Source of the DNA: DATCDE01 sp038252405
GTDB taxonomy: Bacteria > Actinomycetota > Actinomycetes > Prado026
Direction: 5' to 3'
Assembly (NCBI GenBank): GCA_038252405.1
Contig: JBBSAJ010000001.1
Span: 62,001-126,000, forward strand
DNA length: 64,000 bases
The notes below the pieces were generated by a model. That model was not told the DNA's origin. It worked only from the letters and a program-made list of their open reading frames with translations, and did not search any database. A program made the translations under genes and the position numbers. This document shows, in pieces, positions 33,397 through 41,844 of this stretch. Numbering within the stretch: the stretch's first letter is position 1; each line of letters opens with the position of its first letter.

Positions 33397-34995
33397 ATGG
33401 ACGAGCGGCGGACCTACGACTACGTGATCGTCGGCGCGGGCAGCGCGGGGTGCGTGCTGGCCTACCGGCTGGCCGAGAGCGGCGCCTCGGTGCTGGTGCT
33501 GGAGGCGGGGGGCGACGACGCCGGGATCGACATGATCAAGATCCCGGCCGGATTCCCGAACCTGTTCAAGACGGAGGTCGACTGGGACTACTCCACGACC
33601 GAGCAGAAACACCTGCTCGGGCGCCGGCTGTACTGGCCGCGCGGCAAGGTCGTCGGTGGGTCGTCGTCCATCAACGCCCAGCTCTACGTTCGCGGGAACG
33701 CGCTCGACTACGACACCTGGCGCGACGACCTGGGCTGCGCCGGCTGGGGGTACGCCGAGCTGCTGCCGTACTTCAAGCGGGCCGAGGACAACGAGCGGGG
33801 CGCGTCGGCCTACCACGGGGTCGGCGGCCCGCTGCGGGTCGAGGACCTGCGGTTCCGCCACGACCTGACCCAGGCGTTCGTGGAGTCGGCCGTCGCCTTC
33901 GGGCTGCCGCGCAACGACGACTTCAACGCGGCCGCCCAGGACGGCGCCGGCTTCTTCCAGGTCACCCAGCGGCGCGGGGCCCGGTGGTCGGCGGCCAGCG
34001 CCTACCTGCGCCCGGCACTGGCCACCGGGGGCGTGACCCTGACGACCGGCGCGCTGGTGACCCGGGTGGTGGTCGAGGGCGGCCGGGCGGTCGGGGTGGA
34101 CTGGCTGCAGGACGGCGTGGAACGGGGGGCGGACGCCGGGGCGGAGGTGGTCCTCTCCGGAGGCGCGGTGAACAGCCCGCAGCTGCTCATGCTCTCCGGG
34201 ATCGGCCCGGCGCCGCACCTGCGGGAGCTGGGCCTGGCCGTGGTGTCCGACCTGCCCGGGGTCGGTGGCAACCTGCAGGACCACCTGGCGATCCCCGTGG
34301 TGTGGCTGACCCGAGGCACCACGTCGTTGCACGACCACGAGAACGTGCGCCAGCTGCTGCGCTGGCAGGCCACCCGACGGGGCCCGTTCGCCTCGACCGT
34401 GGCGGAGTCGTGCGCCTTCGTGCGGACCCGGGCCGACCTGCCGGCTCCCGACATCCAGTTCCACGTCGCCGCCGCGGCGTTCTTCGACAACGGGCTGGGC
34501 GAGCCGCCGGGACCGGGGTTCACGATGGCGCCCACGCTGGTGTCGGTCGCGAGCGCGGGCCGGCTGCGGCTGGCCTCGGCCGACCCGCGGTGGCGGCCCT
34601 CGATCGACGCCGGCTACCTCACCGCGGACGAGGACCTCGAGGCGCTGACGGCGGGGGTCCGGATGGCCAGGGAGATCGCCGCGGTCGGCCCGCTCGGGCC
34701 GTTCCTGGACCGGGAGTTCCTCCCCGGGCCGGACGCGTCCGGCCCGGATGACCTGCGCGAGCACGTACGGCGCTGGAGCCAGACCCTGTACCACCCGGTG
34801 GGGACCTGCGCGATGGGGGTCGGGGACGACTCGGTGGTCGACCTCGAGTGCCGGGTGCGCGGCGTGGCCGGGCTGCGGGTCGTGGACGCCTCGATCATGC
34901 CGTCGGTGCCGCGGGGCAACACCAACGCCCCGACGATCGCGCTGGCCGAGAAGGCGGCCGACCTGATCCTGGCCCACCCCGCCCCCTCCGCATGA
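33397..34995 (+). CDS. GMC-family FAD oxidoreductase (choline dehydrogenase-like)
   Basis: Flavoenzyme oxidising an alcohol substrate, 532 residues. The FAD-binding GAGSAG is at 13-18, the GMC signature GGSSSINAQLYVRG is near 85-100, and the catalytic His is H466 in LYHPVGTCAMG. The C-terminal RGNTNAPTIALAEKAADLI is conserved in choline and alcohol dehydrogenases. Downstream and convergent is an aldehyde dehydrogenase, so alcohol-to-acid oxidation is a fair guess. The stop codon TGA lies inside the mirrored repeat that begins at 34990. Confidence 0.88.
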   Translation: MDERRTYDYVIVGAGSAGCVLAYRLAESGASVLVLEAGGDDAGIDMIKIPAGFPNLFKTEVDWDYSTTEQKHLLGRRLYWPRGKVVGGSSSINAQLYVRGNALDYDTWRDDLGCAGWGYAELLPYFKRAEDNERGASAYHGVGGPLRVEDLRFRHDLTQAFVESAVAFGLPRNDDFNAAAQDGAGFFQVTQRRGARWSAASAYLRPALATGGVTLTTGALVTRVVVEGGRAVGVDWLQDGVERGADAGAEVVLSGGAVNSPQLLMLSGIGPAPHLRELGLAVVSDLPGVGGNLQDHLAIPVVWLTRGTTSLHDHENVRQLLRWQATRRGPFASTVAESCAFVRTRADLPAPDIQFHVAAAAFFDNGLGEPPGPGFTMAPTLVSVASAGRLRLASADPRWRPSIDAGYLTADEDLEALTAGVRMAREIAAVGPLGPFLDREFLPGPDASGPDDLREHVRRWSQTLYHPVGTCAMGVGDDSVVDLECRVRGVAGLRVVDASIMPSVPRGNTNAPTIALAEKAADLILAHPAPSA

Positions 34996-35095
34996 AGGTG
35001 CCCTTCTGTGCGCAAGGCCGCAACAAGCCGCCCTTCATCGCCGTCCATGAAGGGTAGGAAGGTGCGGCAGTACGCACAGAAGGGCACCTTCATGC
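34990..35095. repeat. Mirrored pair of palindromic repeat units (106 bp)
   Basis: The same element as at 24633-24739 but in opposite orientation. The outer stem gaaggtgcccttctgtgcg pairs with the right end except for one base near the loop. The right half (35045-35095, 51 bp) matches the solo unit at 3737-3787 in length and layout. It lies between two convergent genes, contains the stop codon of the GMC oxidoreductase and ends 14 bp before the aldehyde dehydrogenase stop. Confidence 0.85.
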
Positions 35096-35109
35096 GGATC
35101 GGGGGGAGG

Positions 35110-36615
35110 TCAGGGGCGGAGGCGGCGGCGCTTGCCGTGCAGGGCGGTGACCACCTTGACGATCATCTCCACCGACTCGGGTGTGCGGTCGAACGACGTG
35201 AGCGCCATCGGCAGCGCGAACCGCTGGCGGGTGATCGCCTTGGCCCGGCTGAACTCCTTGAGCCCGTCCGCACCGTGGATCCGACCGAACCCGGAGTCGG
35301 CGATGCCGCCGAACGGCAGCGCCGGCACGAACGCGAAGGACAGCGGCGCGTTCACCGACGTCATGCCCGAGCGGATCCGTCGGGCCAGCTCCATGCCCCG
35401 GCGCTTGGAGAACACCGCGGCACCTAGGCCGTAGGACGACGCGTTGGCCCGGTCCACGCCCTCGTCGGCGTCCCGCACCCGGGTCACCGACAGGGTCGGT
35501 CCGAACGTCTCCTCGGTCACGGCCGCGGAGTCCTCGGGGACGTCGAGCAGGACGACGGGGTCGACGTAGGGCGCCCGCACCGACTCGATCCCGCCGACCA
35601 CCGCCCGGCCGCCGGTGGCGATCGCGTCCTCGATGTGCCGCCGGATGATGTCCACCTGCGCCGGCATGGTGATCGGGCCGTAGGACGCGCTGGCGTCCGA
35701 GCCGGGGCGCAGGTCCTTCACCTTGTGCACCAGCTTCTCGACGAACGAGTCGTAGACGGCATCCGCGACGTACACCCGCTCGATGCCCACGCAGGTCTGC
35801 CCGGCGTTGGACATCCCGCCCCAGGCTGCGGCGTCCGCGGCGGCGTCGAGGTCGGCGTCGGCGTCCACGATGAGGGCGTCCTTGCCGCCGCACTCGATGA
35901 GCACCGGCGTGAGGGTCTTGGCGCACTCGGCCATCACCTTGCGCCCGGTCGCGGTCGAGCCGGTGAAGGCGACCTTCGCCACCCCGGAGCTGCACAGCGC
36001 CGCTCCGGTGGCCCCGAACCCGGTCACCAGCTGCAGCACCGGCTGCTCGGGCACCACCTGGGTGAACGCGTCCACCAGCCAGGCGCCGATCCCGGGGGTG
36101 TACTCCGACGGCTTGAAGACGACGGCGTTGCCGGCCGCCAGCGCGTAGGTGATCGACCCCAGCGGGGTGAACACCGGGTAGTTCCACGGCCCGATCACCC
36201 CGACCACCCCGAGCGGCTGGTACTCCAGCCAGGCCTGCTGGTTCGCCGAGAGCAGGCTCGGTCGGACCCTGCGCGGGCCGAGCACCGTGGGCGCGTGCTT
36301 GGCCGCCCAGTTGATGTGGTCGATCGCGATGATGATCTCCAGGATCGCGTCGTCGACGGGCTTGCCGTTCTCCCGGTGCATCAGCTGGGCCAGCTGGGTC
36401 ATCCGGCGGGTCACCACCCCCTTCCACGCCTGCAGCCGCTCGGCGCGGCCCCGGTAGCCGAGGTCGACCCACCACTGCGCCGCCACCCGGGCGCGGTCCA
36501 CTGCCTCGCGCACCGCCTGCTCGTCGTGCACCGGCCAGCTGGCGATCTCCTCACCGGTCGCGGGGTCCAGCGACGGGAACGTGTCCAGCGTGCGGCGGTC
36601 GTCGGCCAGGGTCAC
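35110..36615 (-). CDS. Aldehyde dehydrogenase (NAD(P)-dependent)
   Basis: 501 residues. NAD-binding stretch (GVVGVIGPWNYPVFTPLGSI), catalytic Glu in LIECGGKDA and catalytic Cys in SNAGQTCVGIERV are all present. The C-terminal SFAFVPALPFGGIADSGFGR aligns with the succinate-semialdehyde/long-chain class, with a hydrophobic tail region (MALTSFDRTPESVEMIVKVVTAL) that could favour membrane association. GTG at 36615 has ggagg 5 nt upstream. Divergent from the double hydroxyacyl-CoA dehydrogenase across 82 bp. Confidence 0.9.
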   Translation of the reverse strand: MTLADDRRTLDTFPSLDPATGEEIASWPVHDEQAVREAVDRARVAAQWWVDLGYRGRAERLQAWKGVVTRRMTQLAQLMHRENGKPVDDAILEIIIAIDHINWAAKHAPTVLGPRRVRPSLLSANQQAWLEYQPLGVVGVIGPWNYPVFTPLGSITYALAAGNAVVFKPSEYTPGIGAWLVDAFTQVVPEQPVLQLVTGFGATGAALCSSGVAKVAFTGSTATGRKVMAECAKTLTPVLIECGGKDALIVDADADLDAAADAAAWGGMSNAGQTCVGIERVYVADAVYDSFVEKLVHKVKDLRPGSDASASYGPITMPAQVDIIRRHIEDAIATGGRAVVGGIESVRAPYVDPVVLLDVPEDSAAVTEETFGPTLSVTRVRDADEGVDRANASSYGLGAAVFSKRRGMELARRIRSGMTSVNAPLSFAFVPALPFGGIADSGFGRIHGADGLKEFSRAKAITRQRFALPMALTSFDRTPESVEMIVKVVTALHGKRRRLRP

Positions 36616-36697
36616 GGGGGCCTCCGGGGTCGGGTCGGGGACGATGCGACCAGTCTGGGACACTGACGAGCAGATCGTCACCCGGAAGGCGGATGAG

Positions 36698-38476
36698 ATG
36701 GCGCGCGTTTTCTCCTCGGTCGGCGTCGTGGGGCTGGGCACCATGGGTGCCGGGATCGTCGAGGTGTTCGCCCGCAACGGGCTCACGGTGGTGGGCGTCG
36801 AGCGCGACGACGCGGCGCTCGACCGTGGCCGGGAGCACCTGGAGGTGTCCACCGGCCGGGCGGTGTCCCGCGGGAAGATGTCCGAGCAGGACAAGCAGTC
36901 CCTTCTTGGCCGGGTCACCTTCACCACCTCGATGGATGACCTCAAGGACGTCGAGCTGGTCGTCGAGGCCGTCCCGGAGAGCCTGGACCTCAAGCGGTCG
37001 ATCTTCGCGAGCCTGGACGCCGTGACGCCCCCGGACACCATCCTCGCGACCAACACCTCCTCGCTGTCGGTCACCGAGCTCTCGGTCTCGACGAACCGAC
37101 CGTCCAGGGTCGTCGGGATGCACTTCTTCAACCCGGCGCCGGTCCTCAAGCTGGTCGAGGTCATCGGCACCGTGGTGACCGACGAGTCGGTGCTGGCCGA
37201 CCTCAAGGACTTCGCCGAGCAGCTGGGCAAGATGCCGGTCGTGGTGGGGGACAAGGCCGGCTTCATCGCCAACGCCCTGCTCTTCGGCTACCTCAACCAC
37301 GCGGTTTCGATGTACGAGTCTCGGTACGCCAGCCGCGAGGACATCGACGCGGCCATGCGGCTGGGCACCGGCTACCCCATGGGTCCGCTGGCACTGCTCG
37401 ACCTGATCGGGCTGGACACGGCCTACGAGATCCTGGACACGATGTACCGGCAGGGCCGGGACCGGCTGCACGCGCCCAACCCGCTGCTCAAGCAGATGGT
37501 CACGGCCGGGATGCTCGGCCGAAAGTCCGGCCGCGGCTTCTACACCTACGACGCGCCGAACTCGCCGACCGTGGTCGCCGACAAGATCACGCCGACCGAC
37601 GGGGACGGCACGGACGGCGCCCGCCCGGTCCGCCGGGTCGGCGTGGTCGGCTCCGGGACGATGGCCACCGGCATGATCGAGGTGTTTGCCAAGGCCGGGT
37701 ACGACACCGTGTTCGTGGCCCGCTCCGACGCCAAGGTCGCCACGGTGCAGACCGCGCTGGCTCGCTCGCTGGACAAGGGCATCGCCCGCGGCAAGCTCAC
37801 CGAGGAGGAACGGGACGCCACGATGGCGCGGGTCAGCGGCACCAGCCGGCTGGACGACCTGTCCGACGTCGACCTCGTCGTCGAGGCGGTGGTCGAGGAC
37901 CTCGCCGTCAAGCAGACCCTGTTCGCGGCGCTGGACGACATCGTCAAGCCGGGCGCCGTGCTGGCCACGACGACGTCCAGCCTGCCGGTGATCGAGTGCG
38001 CCGCGGCGACCCGGCGCCCGAGCGACGTCGTGGGCATGCACTTCTTCAACCCGGCCCCGGTGATGAAGCTGGTGGAGATCGTCTCGACGGTCAGTACTGC
38101 CGCGGACGTCACCGCGACCGCCAAGGCCGTGTGCCAGCAGCTGGGCAAGCACGCGGTCAGCTGCGCGGACCGGGCCGGCTTCATCGTCAACGCGCTGCTG
38201 TTCCCCTACCTCAACGACGCGGTGCGGATGCTCGAGGCGCACTACGCCACCGCCGACGACATCGACACCGCCATGAAGGTCGGCTGCGGCTACCCGATGG
38301 GCCCGTTCGAGCTGCTCGACGTCGTCGGCCTGGACGTGTCTTCGGCCATCCAGACCACGCTGTACCGGGAGTTCCGCGAGCGCGGGTTCGCCCCGGCGCC
38401 GCTGCTCGAGCACCTGGTCACCGCGGGGTACCTGGGCCGCAAGACCGGGCGCGGCTTCCGGGTCTACGAGCGCTGA
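36698..38476 (+). CDS. 3-hydroxyacyl-CoA dehydrogenase, fused tandem duplicate
   Basis: 592 residues made of two complete copies of a 3-hydroxybutyryl-CoA dehydrogenase. Each has a Rossmann domain (GLGTMG at 12-17; GSGTMATG near 317), the catalytic GMHFFNPAPV segment and a helical C-domain ending in GRKSGRGFYTY or GRKTGRGFRVY. In copy one the acidic residue after strand 2 is E35 (VVGVERDD), favouring NAD; in copy two it is A341-R342-S343 (VFVARSD), a pattern seen with NADP binding or loss of cofactor specificity. ATG 36698 has ggaagg upstream. It overlaps the convergent aldolase by 13 bp. Likely role: beta-oxidation or acetoacetyl-CoA/3-hydroxybutyryl-CoA conversion. Confidence 0.9.
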   Translation: MARVFSSVGVVGLGTMGAGIVEVFARNGLTVVGVERDDAALDRGREHLEVSTGRAVSRGKMSEQDKQSLLGRVTFTTSMDDLKDVELVVEAVPESLDLKRSIFASLDAVTPPDTILATNTSSLSVTELSVSTNRPSRVVGMHFFNPAPVLKLVEVIGTVVTDESVLADLKDFAEQLGKMPVVVGDKAGFIANALLFGYLNHAVSMYESRYASREDIDAAMRLGTGYPMGPLALLDLIGLDTAYEILDTMYRQGRDRLHAPNPLLKQMVTAGMLGRKSGRGFYTYDAPNSPTVVADKITPTDGDGTDGARPVRRVGVVGSGTMATGMIEVFAKAGYDTVFVARSDAKVATVQTALARSLDKGIARGKLTEEERDATMARVSGTSRLDDLSDVDLVVEAVVEDLAVKQTLFAALDDIVKPGAVLATTTSSLPVIECAAATRRPSDVVGMHFFNPAPVMKLVEIVSTVSTAADVTATAKAVCQQLGKHAVSCADRAGFIVNALLFPYLNDAVRMLEAHYATADDIDTAMKVGCGYPMGPFELLDVVGLDVSSAIQTTLYREFRERGFAPAPLLEHLVTAGYLGRKTGRGFRVYER

Positions 38477-39498
38477 GCGCCGGCGAGCACTGAACGGACG
38501 CCGGCGACGAACGCGTCGACGTCCGCCTCGGTGGTGTCCCAGGAGCACATCCAGCGCACCGCGCCGGTCGCCTCGTCCCAGACGTAGAACGGTGACGTCG
38601 CCTGCAGCGGGGCGATCGCGTCCTTGGGCACGCGGGCGAAGACCCCGTTGACCTCGGGCTCGCGCAGCAGCTCGACGCCGGGGACGTCCCGGACACCGTC
38701 GGCCAGCAGCCCGGCCATCCGGTTGGCGTGGCCCGCGTTGGCCAGCCACCGGCCGTCGGTGAGCAGCGCCTCGAACTGGGCCGCCACGTAGCGGGTCTTC
38801 GAGGGCAGCTGGCCGGCCTGCTTGCGCAGGAACCGGGCGGAGCGGGCCAGCTCGGGGTCGAACCACACGACCGCCTCGCCGTACATGGCGCCGTTCTTGG
38901 TGCCGCCGAAGGTGAGCACGTCGACCCCGGCGTCCGCGGTGACGCACCGGACGTCCCCGCCGAGCGCGGCAGCCGCGTTGGCGATGCGGGCCCCGTCGAC
39001 GTGCAGGTACATCCCGTGGGCGTGCGCGACCTCGGCCAGCGCGGCCATCTCGTCGGGGGAGTACACGGTGCCGAGCTCGGTGGACTGGGTGACGGACACC
39101 ACCCGCGGCTGCACATGGTGCTGGTCGCCCACGGCGTGCAGCTGCTCGACGACCTGCTCGGGGCGCAGCTTGCCGTCGTCCACCGGCAGGTCGACCAGCT
39201 TGCAGCCGGTGAACCGCTCCGGTGCCCCGCACTCGTCGACGTTGATGTGGGCCGACTCCGGGCAGATCACCGCGTGCTGCGGTCCGAGCAGGGTCTGCAG
39301 CCCCACGACGTTGCCGCCGGTGCCACCCCAGACGAACAACACCTCGACGTCGCCGAGGAGGTCCCGGAAGGCCGCGGTGGCCCGCGCGGTCCACGGGTCC
39401 GCCCCGTAGGCCAGCGCATGGCCCTCGTTGGCCGCGGCGAGCGCGGCGAGGACGGCGGGGTGGACGCCGGATGAGTTGTCGCTGGCAAACAGGTGCAC
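38464..39498 (-). CDS. Low-specificity L-threonine aldolase
   Basis: PLP enzyme splitting threonine or allo-threonine into glycine and acetaldehyde, 344 residues. The substrate/cofactor segments SDNSSGVHPAVL, LHVDGARIANAAAALG and the Lys-containing TFGGTKNGAMYGEAVV are diagnostic. GTG start at 39498. A CAAGAT sequence 6 nt upstream mimics a leaderless -10 box weakly. The 3' end overlaps the dehydrogenase gene by 13 bp. Confidence 0.92.
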   Translation of the reverse strand: MHLFASDNSSGVHPAVLAALAAANEGHALAYGADPWTARATAAFRDLLGDVEVLFVWGGTGGNVVGLQTLLGPQHAVICPESAHINVDECGAPERFTGCKLVDLPVDDGKLRPEQVVEQLHAVGDQHHVQPRVVSVTQSTELGTVYSPDEMAALAEVAHAHGMYLHVDGARIANAAAALGGDVRCVTADAGVDVLTFGGTKNGAMYGEAVVWFDPELARSARFLRKQAGQLPSKTRYVAAQFEALLTDGRWLANAGHANRMAGLLADGVRDVPGVELLREPEVNGVFARVPKDAIAPLQATSPFYVWDEATGAVRWMCSWDTTEADVDAFVAGVRSVLAGAQRS

Positions 39499-39527
39499 GC
39501 GTCCATCTTGCCCACTGCCTCGACGCC

Positions 39528-39533
39528 TAGAGT
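39528..39533 (+). promoter_or_regulatory. -10 box of a leaderless promoter
   Basis: TAGAGT ends 6 nt before the GTG at 39540. Confidence 0.6.
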
Positions 39534-39539
39534 GGGCGG

Positions 39540-39854
39540 GTGAGCCCGCGGTCGAACCGGCGCCGCGCGGACGAGGTGCCCGAGCTCTCCGCGGGGCTGT
39601 CCGCTGAGCTGCCCGAGGAGGGGCCGGACGGCGCCTGGATGGTCCGGCGGGTCACCGGCAGCGCGTCGACCAAGGTGTACCGCTGCCCCGGCTGCGACCA
39701 GGAGATCCGCCCGGCCACCCCGCACGTGGTGGCCTGGCCGGCCGACGGGCTCGGTGACCTGGGCGACCGCCGGCACTGGCACACGATGTGCTGGTCCGCG
39801 CGGACCCGGCGACGGCCCACGCAGCAGCGCGGCCGGGGCGGGTCCCGATACTGA
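39540..39854 (+). CDS. Small zinc-ribbon-like conserved protein
   Basis: 104 residues. The core VYRCPGCDQEIRPATPHVVAWPAD, followed by HWHTMCW, supplies three Cys and several His in a pattern that would bind one metal. Streptomyces genomes carry close relatives, commonly labelled ATP/GTP-binding protein without support. The ends are basic and likely unstructured. Leaderless GTG start. Function unknown. Confidence 0.75.
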   Translation: MSPRSNRRRADEVPELSAGLSAELPEEGPDGAWMVRRVTGSASTKVYRCPGCDQEIRPATPHVVAWPADGLGDLGDRRHWHTMCWSARTRRRPTQQRGRGGSRY

Positions 39855-39914
39855 TCCCCGACGGTCCCAGCGAGCTCCCAGCATTCGTTCATCAACCTCC
39901 CAGCGGCCGCTGGC

Positions 39915-39920
39915 CACACT
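39915..39920 (+). promoter_or_regulatory. CACACT box 6 nt before the export cluster
   Basis: CACACT ends 6 nt before the GTG at 39927; the same hexamer and spacing precede the gene starting at 27752. Confidence 0.35.
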
Positions 39921-39926
39921 CCGGGG

Positions 39927-41144
39927 GTGCGTACATGGATGCTCACCGGAGTTCTGGTCCTGGCCTTGCTGGGGGCGGGTCTGTTCTGGAGTACCCGCCA
40001 CGGGGAGGCAGCCCAGACCCGCTACCTCACGGCGGCGGTGACGCGAGGGACGGTGGCCGAGACGGTCGCCACGACCGGTTCGGTGCAGCCGCAGATCTCG
40101 GTGAGCCTGGCGTTCAGCGGGTCCACGTCGAGCGGCGCCGGCTCCTCGGGCGGCTCCGGCAGCGCTGGCGCCGGATCGGGCAGTGCCGGGGGATCGAACA
40201 GCTCAGCCGGGACCGGGAGCACGACGCAGAACGTGAGCAGCGGCGCGACCGTCGTGCGGACGGTGACCGCGAAGGTCGGTGAGCAGGCAGCCGCTGGTGC
40301 GGTGCTCGCCACGCTGGACGACACGGCCGCGCAGGCGCAGCTGAGCAGCGCCCAGGCTCAGCTGTCCAGCGCGAAGGCTCGGCAGGCCGCGGAACCGTCC
40401 GCACCGAGCGCGACGACGGTCGCGTCGGACGCCGCCGCGGTGGCGCAGGCGGAGCAGCAGGTGCTCGGCGCGCAGCAGGCGGTGGCCGCGACCGTGTTGA
40501 AGGCACCCGTGGCCGGGGTGGTCACCGCCGTGAACGTCACGGTGGCCCTGCCCCCGCCCTCTCCCGCGATCACCATGCGGTCCAACGGCCTGGTGGTGGT
40601 CGCGTCGGTGCCAGAGGGTGCGATGACCAGTCTGCAGGCCGGGCAGCGGGCGACCGTGACCGTGCCGGCGCTGTCGAAGTCGGTGGCCGGAACGCTGGCG
40701 GCGCTGCCGACAGCGGCGTCGTCCAGCTCGGGGTCGGCCGTGACGTTCCCGGTGACGGTGAACCTGACCAGCCCGCCCGCGGACCTGCTCGCCGGGATGA
40801 GCGCGCAGGTCACGATCGTCATCGCGCAGCACGCCGACGTCCTGCAGGTGCCGACGAGCGCGATCCAGGGCTCGTCGACGGCACCGACGGTGCAGGTGCT
40901 GCAGTCCGGGGTCCCGGTGGGCAAGCCGGTGGAGATCGGGCTGAGCACGAACTCGAGCACCGAGATCGTCGCCGGGCTGAGTGAGGGCGAGACGGTGGTG
41001 GTCGGGGTGGTCAACCCGACAGTGCAGACGTCGACCAGCACCACGGGTGGGCTCACCGGTGGCGGCGGCGGCCTCCGCGGTGCCGGGGGGCTGACCGGTG
41101 GCGGCGGCGGGTTCCGAGGCGGCGGCGGTGTCTCCGGTGGCTGA
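39927..41144 (+). CDS. Periplasmic adaptor (MacA/HlyD-like) with glycine-rich tail
   Basis: 405 residues. An N-terminal anchor helix (5-24) is followed by the split lipoyl/barrel-sandwich halves (TVAETVATTGSVQP and LKAPVAGVVTAVNV) separated by a Gly/Ser stretch (about 65-100) and a short Ala/Gln-rich helix pair. Beta-barrel and membrane-proximal domains follow (VPTSAIQGSS). The last 40 residues are Gly-rich with two LTGGGGG(L/F)RG motifs. First of five genes; it overlaps the ATPase gene by 8 bases. Confidence 0.85.
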   Translation: MRTWMLTGVLVLALLGAGLFWSTRHGEAAQTRYLTAAVTRGTVAETVATTGSVQPQISVSLAFSGSTSSGAGSSGGSGSAGAGSGSAGGSNSSAGTGSTTQNVSSGATVVRTVTAKVGEQAAAGAVLATLDDTAAQAQLSSAQAQLSSAKARQAAEPSAPSATTVASDAAAVAQAEQQVLGAQQAVAATVLKAPVAGVVTAVNVTVALPPPSPAITMRSNGLVVVASVPEGAMTSLQAGQRATVTVPALSKSVAGTLAALPTAASSSSGSAVTFPVTVNLTSPPADLLAGMSAQVTIVIAQHADVLQVPTSAIQGSSTAPTVQVLQSGVPVGKPVEIGLSTNSSTEIVAGLSEGETVVVGVVNPTVQTSTSTTGGLTGGGGGLRGAGGLTGGGGGFRGGGGVSGG

Positions 41145-41844
41145 GCCCGGGACGGCGTTGATGGAGATCGAGAACCTGACCCGGGCGTACCGGATGGGTG
41201 AGGTCGACGTGTGGGCACTGCGCGGGGTGTCGTTCGCGATCCACCCGGGAGAGAACGTCGCGATCATGGGGCCCTCCGGGTCCGGGAAGTCCACCCTGCT
41301 GCACCTGCTGGGACTGTTGGACCGGCCGACGTCCGGGTCCTACCGGTTCGCCGGCGTGGAGACGTCGACGTTGTCCGACGACAGCCAGGCCCGGCTGCGC
41401 AACAAGGTCATCGGGTTCGTCTTCCAGAGCTTCAACCTGGTGTCGGGGGAGTCAGCCCTGGAGAACGTGGCGTCCCCGCTGGTGTACGCGGGGGTGAAGC
41501 GGCGCGAGCGCCTGGACCGGGCGCGGGTCGCGCTGGAGCGGGTCGGTCTGGGAGACCGGCTGGGTCACGATCCGTCGCAGCTGTCCGGTGGGCAGCGACA
41601 GCGGGTGGCGGTGGCCCGGGCGCTGGTGACCAACCCGCCGCTGCTGCTGGCTGACGAGCCGACTGGGAACCTGGACTCGGCCGCGTCCGCGGACATCTTG
41701 GCCCTGCTGGAGGGTCTGCACGCCTCCGGGCTGACCGTCGTCACCATCACCCACGACGTGGACATCGCGGCGAAGGCCCAGCGGGTGCTGCACATCGCCG
41801 ACGGCCTGGTCGTCGGCGACGAGCGGGCGAGGGTGAGCGCGTGA
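41137..41844 (+). CDS. ABC transporter ATPase (MacB/LolD-like)
   Basis: 235 residues with Walker A GPSGSGKST, signature LSGGQRQRVAVARAL, Walker B LLLADEPTGNLD and H-loop ITHD. GTG at 41137 overlaps the adaptor stop; ATG at 41161 is an alternative. Subfamily marks (LDRPTSGSYRFAGVE) place it with ATPases that drive FtsX/MacB permeases. Four-base overlap with the permease gene. Confidence 0.92.
   Translation: MAEPGTALMEIENLTRAYRMGEVDVWALRGVSFAIHPGENVAIMGPSGSGKSTLLHLLGLLDRPTSGSYRFAGVETSTLSDDSQARLRNKVIGFVFQSFNLVSGESALENVASPLVYAGVKRRERLDRARVALERVGLGDRLGHDPSQLSGGQRQRVAVARALVTNPPLLLADEPTGNLDSAASADILALLEGLHASGLTVVTITHDVDIAAKAQRVLHIADGLVVGDERARVSA

Noticed and set aside
35110..37272. Extended 720-codon start for the aldehyde dehydrogenase
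   Set aside because: The extra 219 codons run across the divergent promoter and into the opposite dehydrogenase; GTG 36615 has a good ribosome site.
36551..39394. 947-codon minus-strand frame opposite the dehydrogenase and aldolase
   Set aside because: Covers two well-supported genes in other frames and has no domain of its own.
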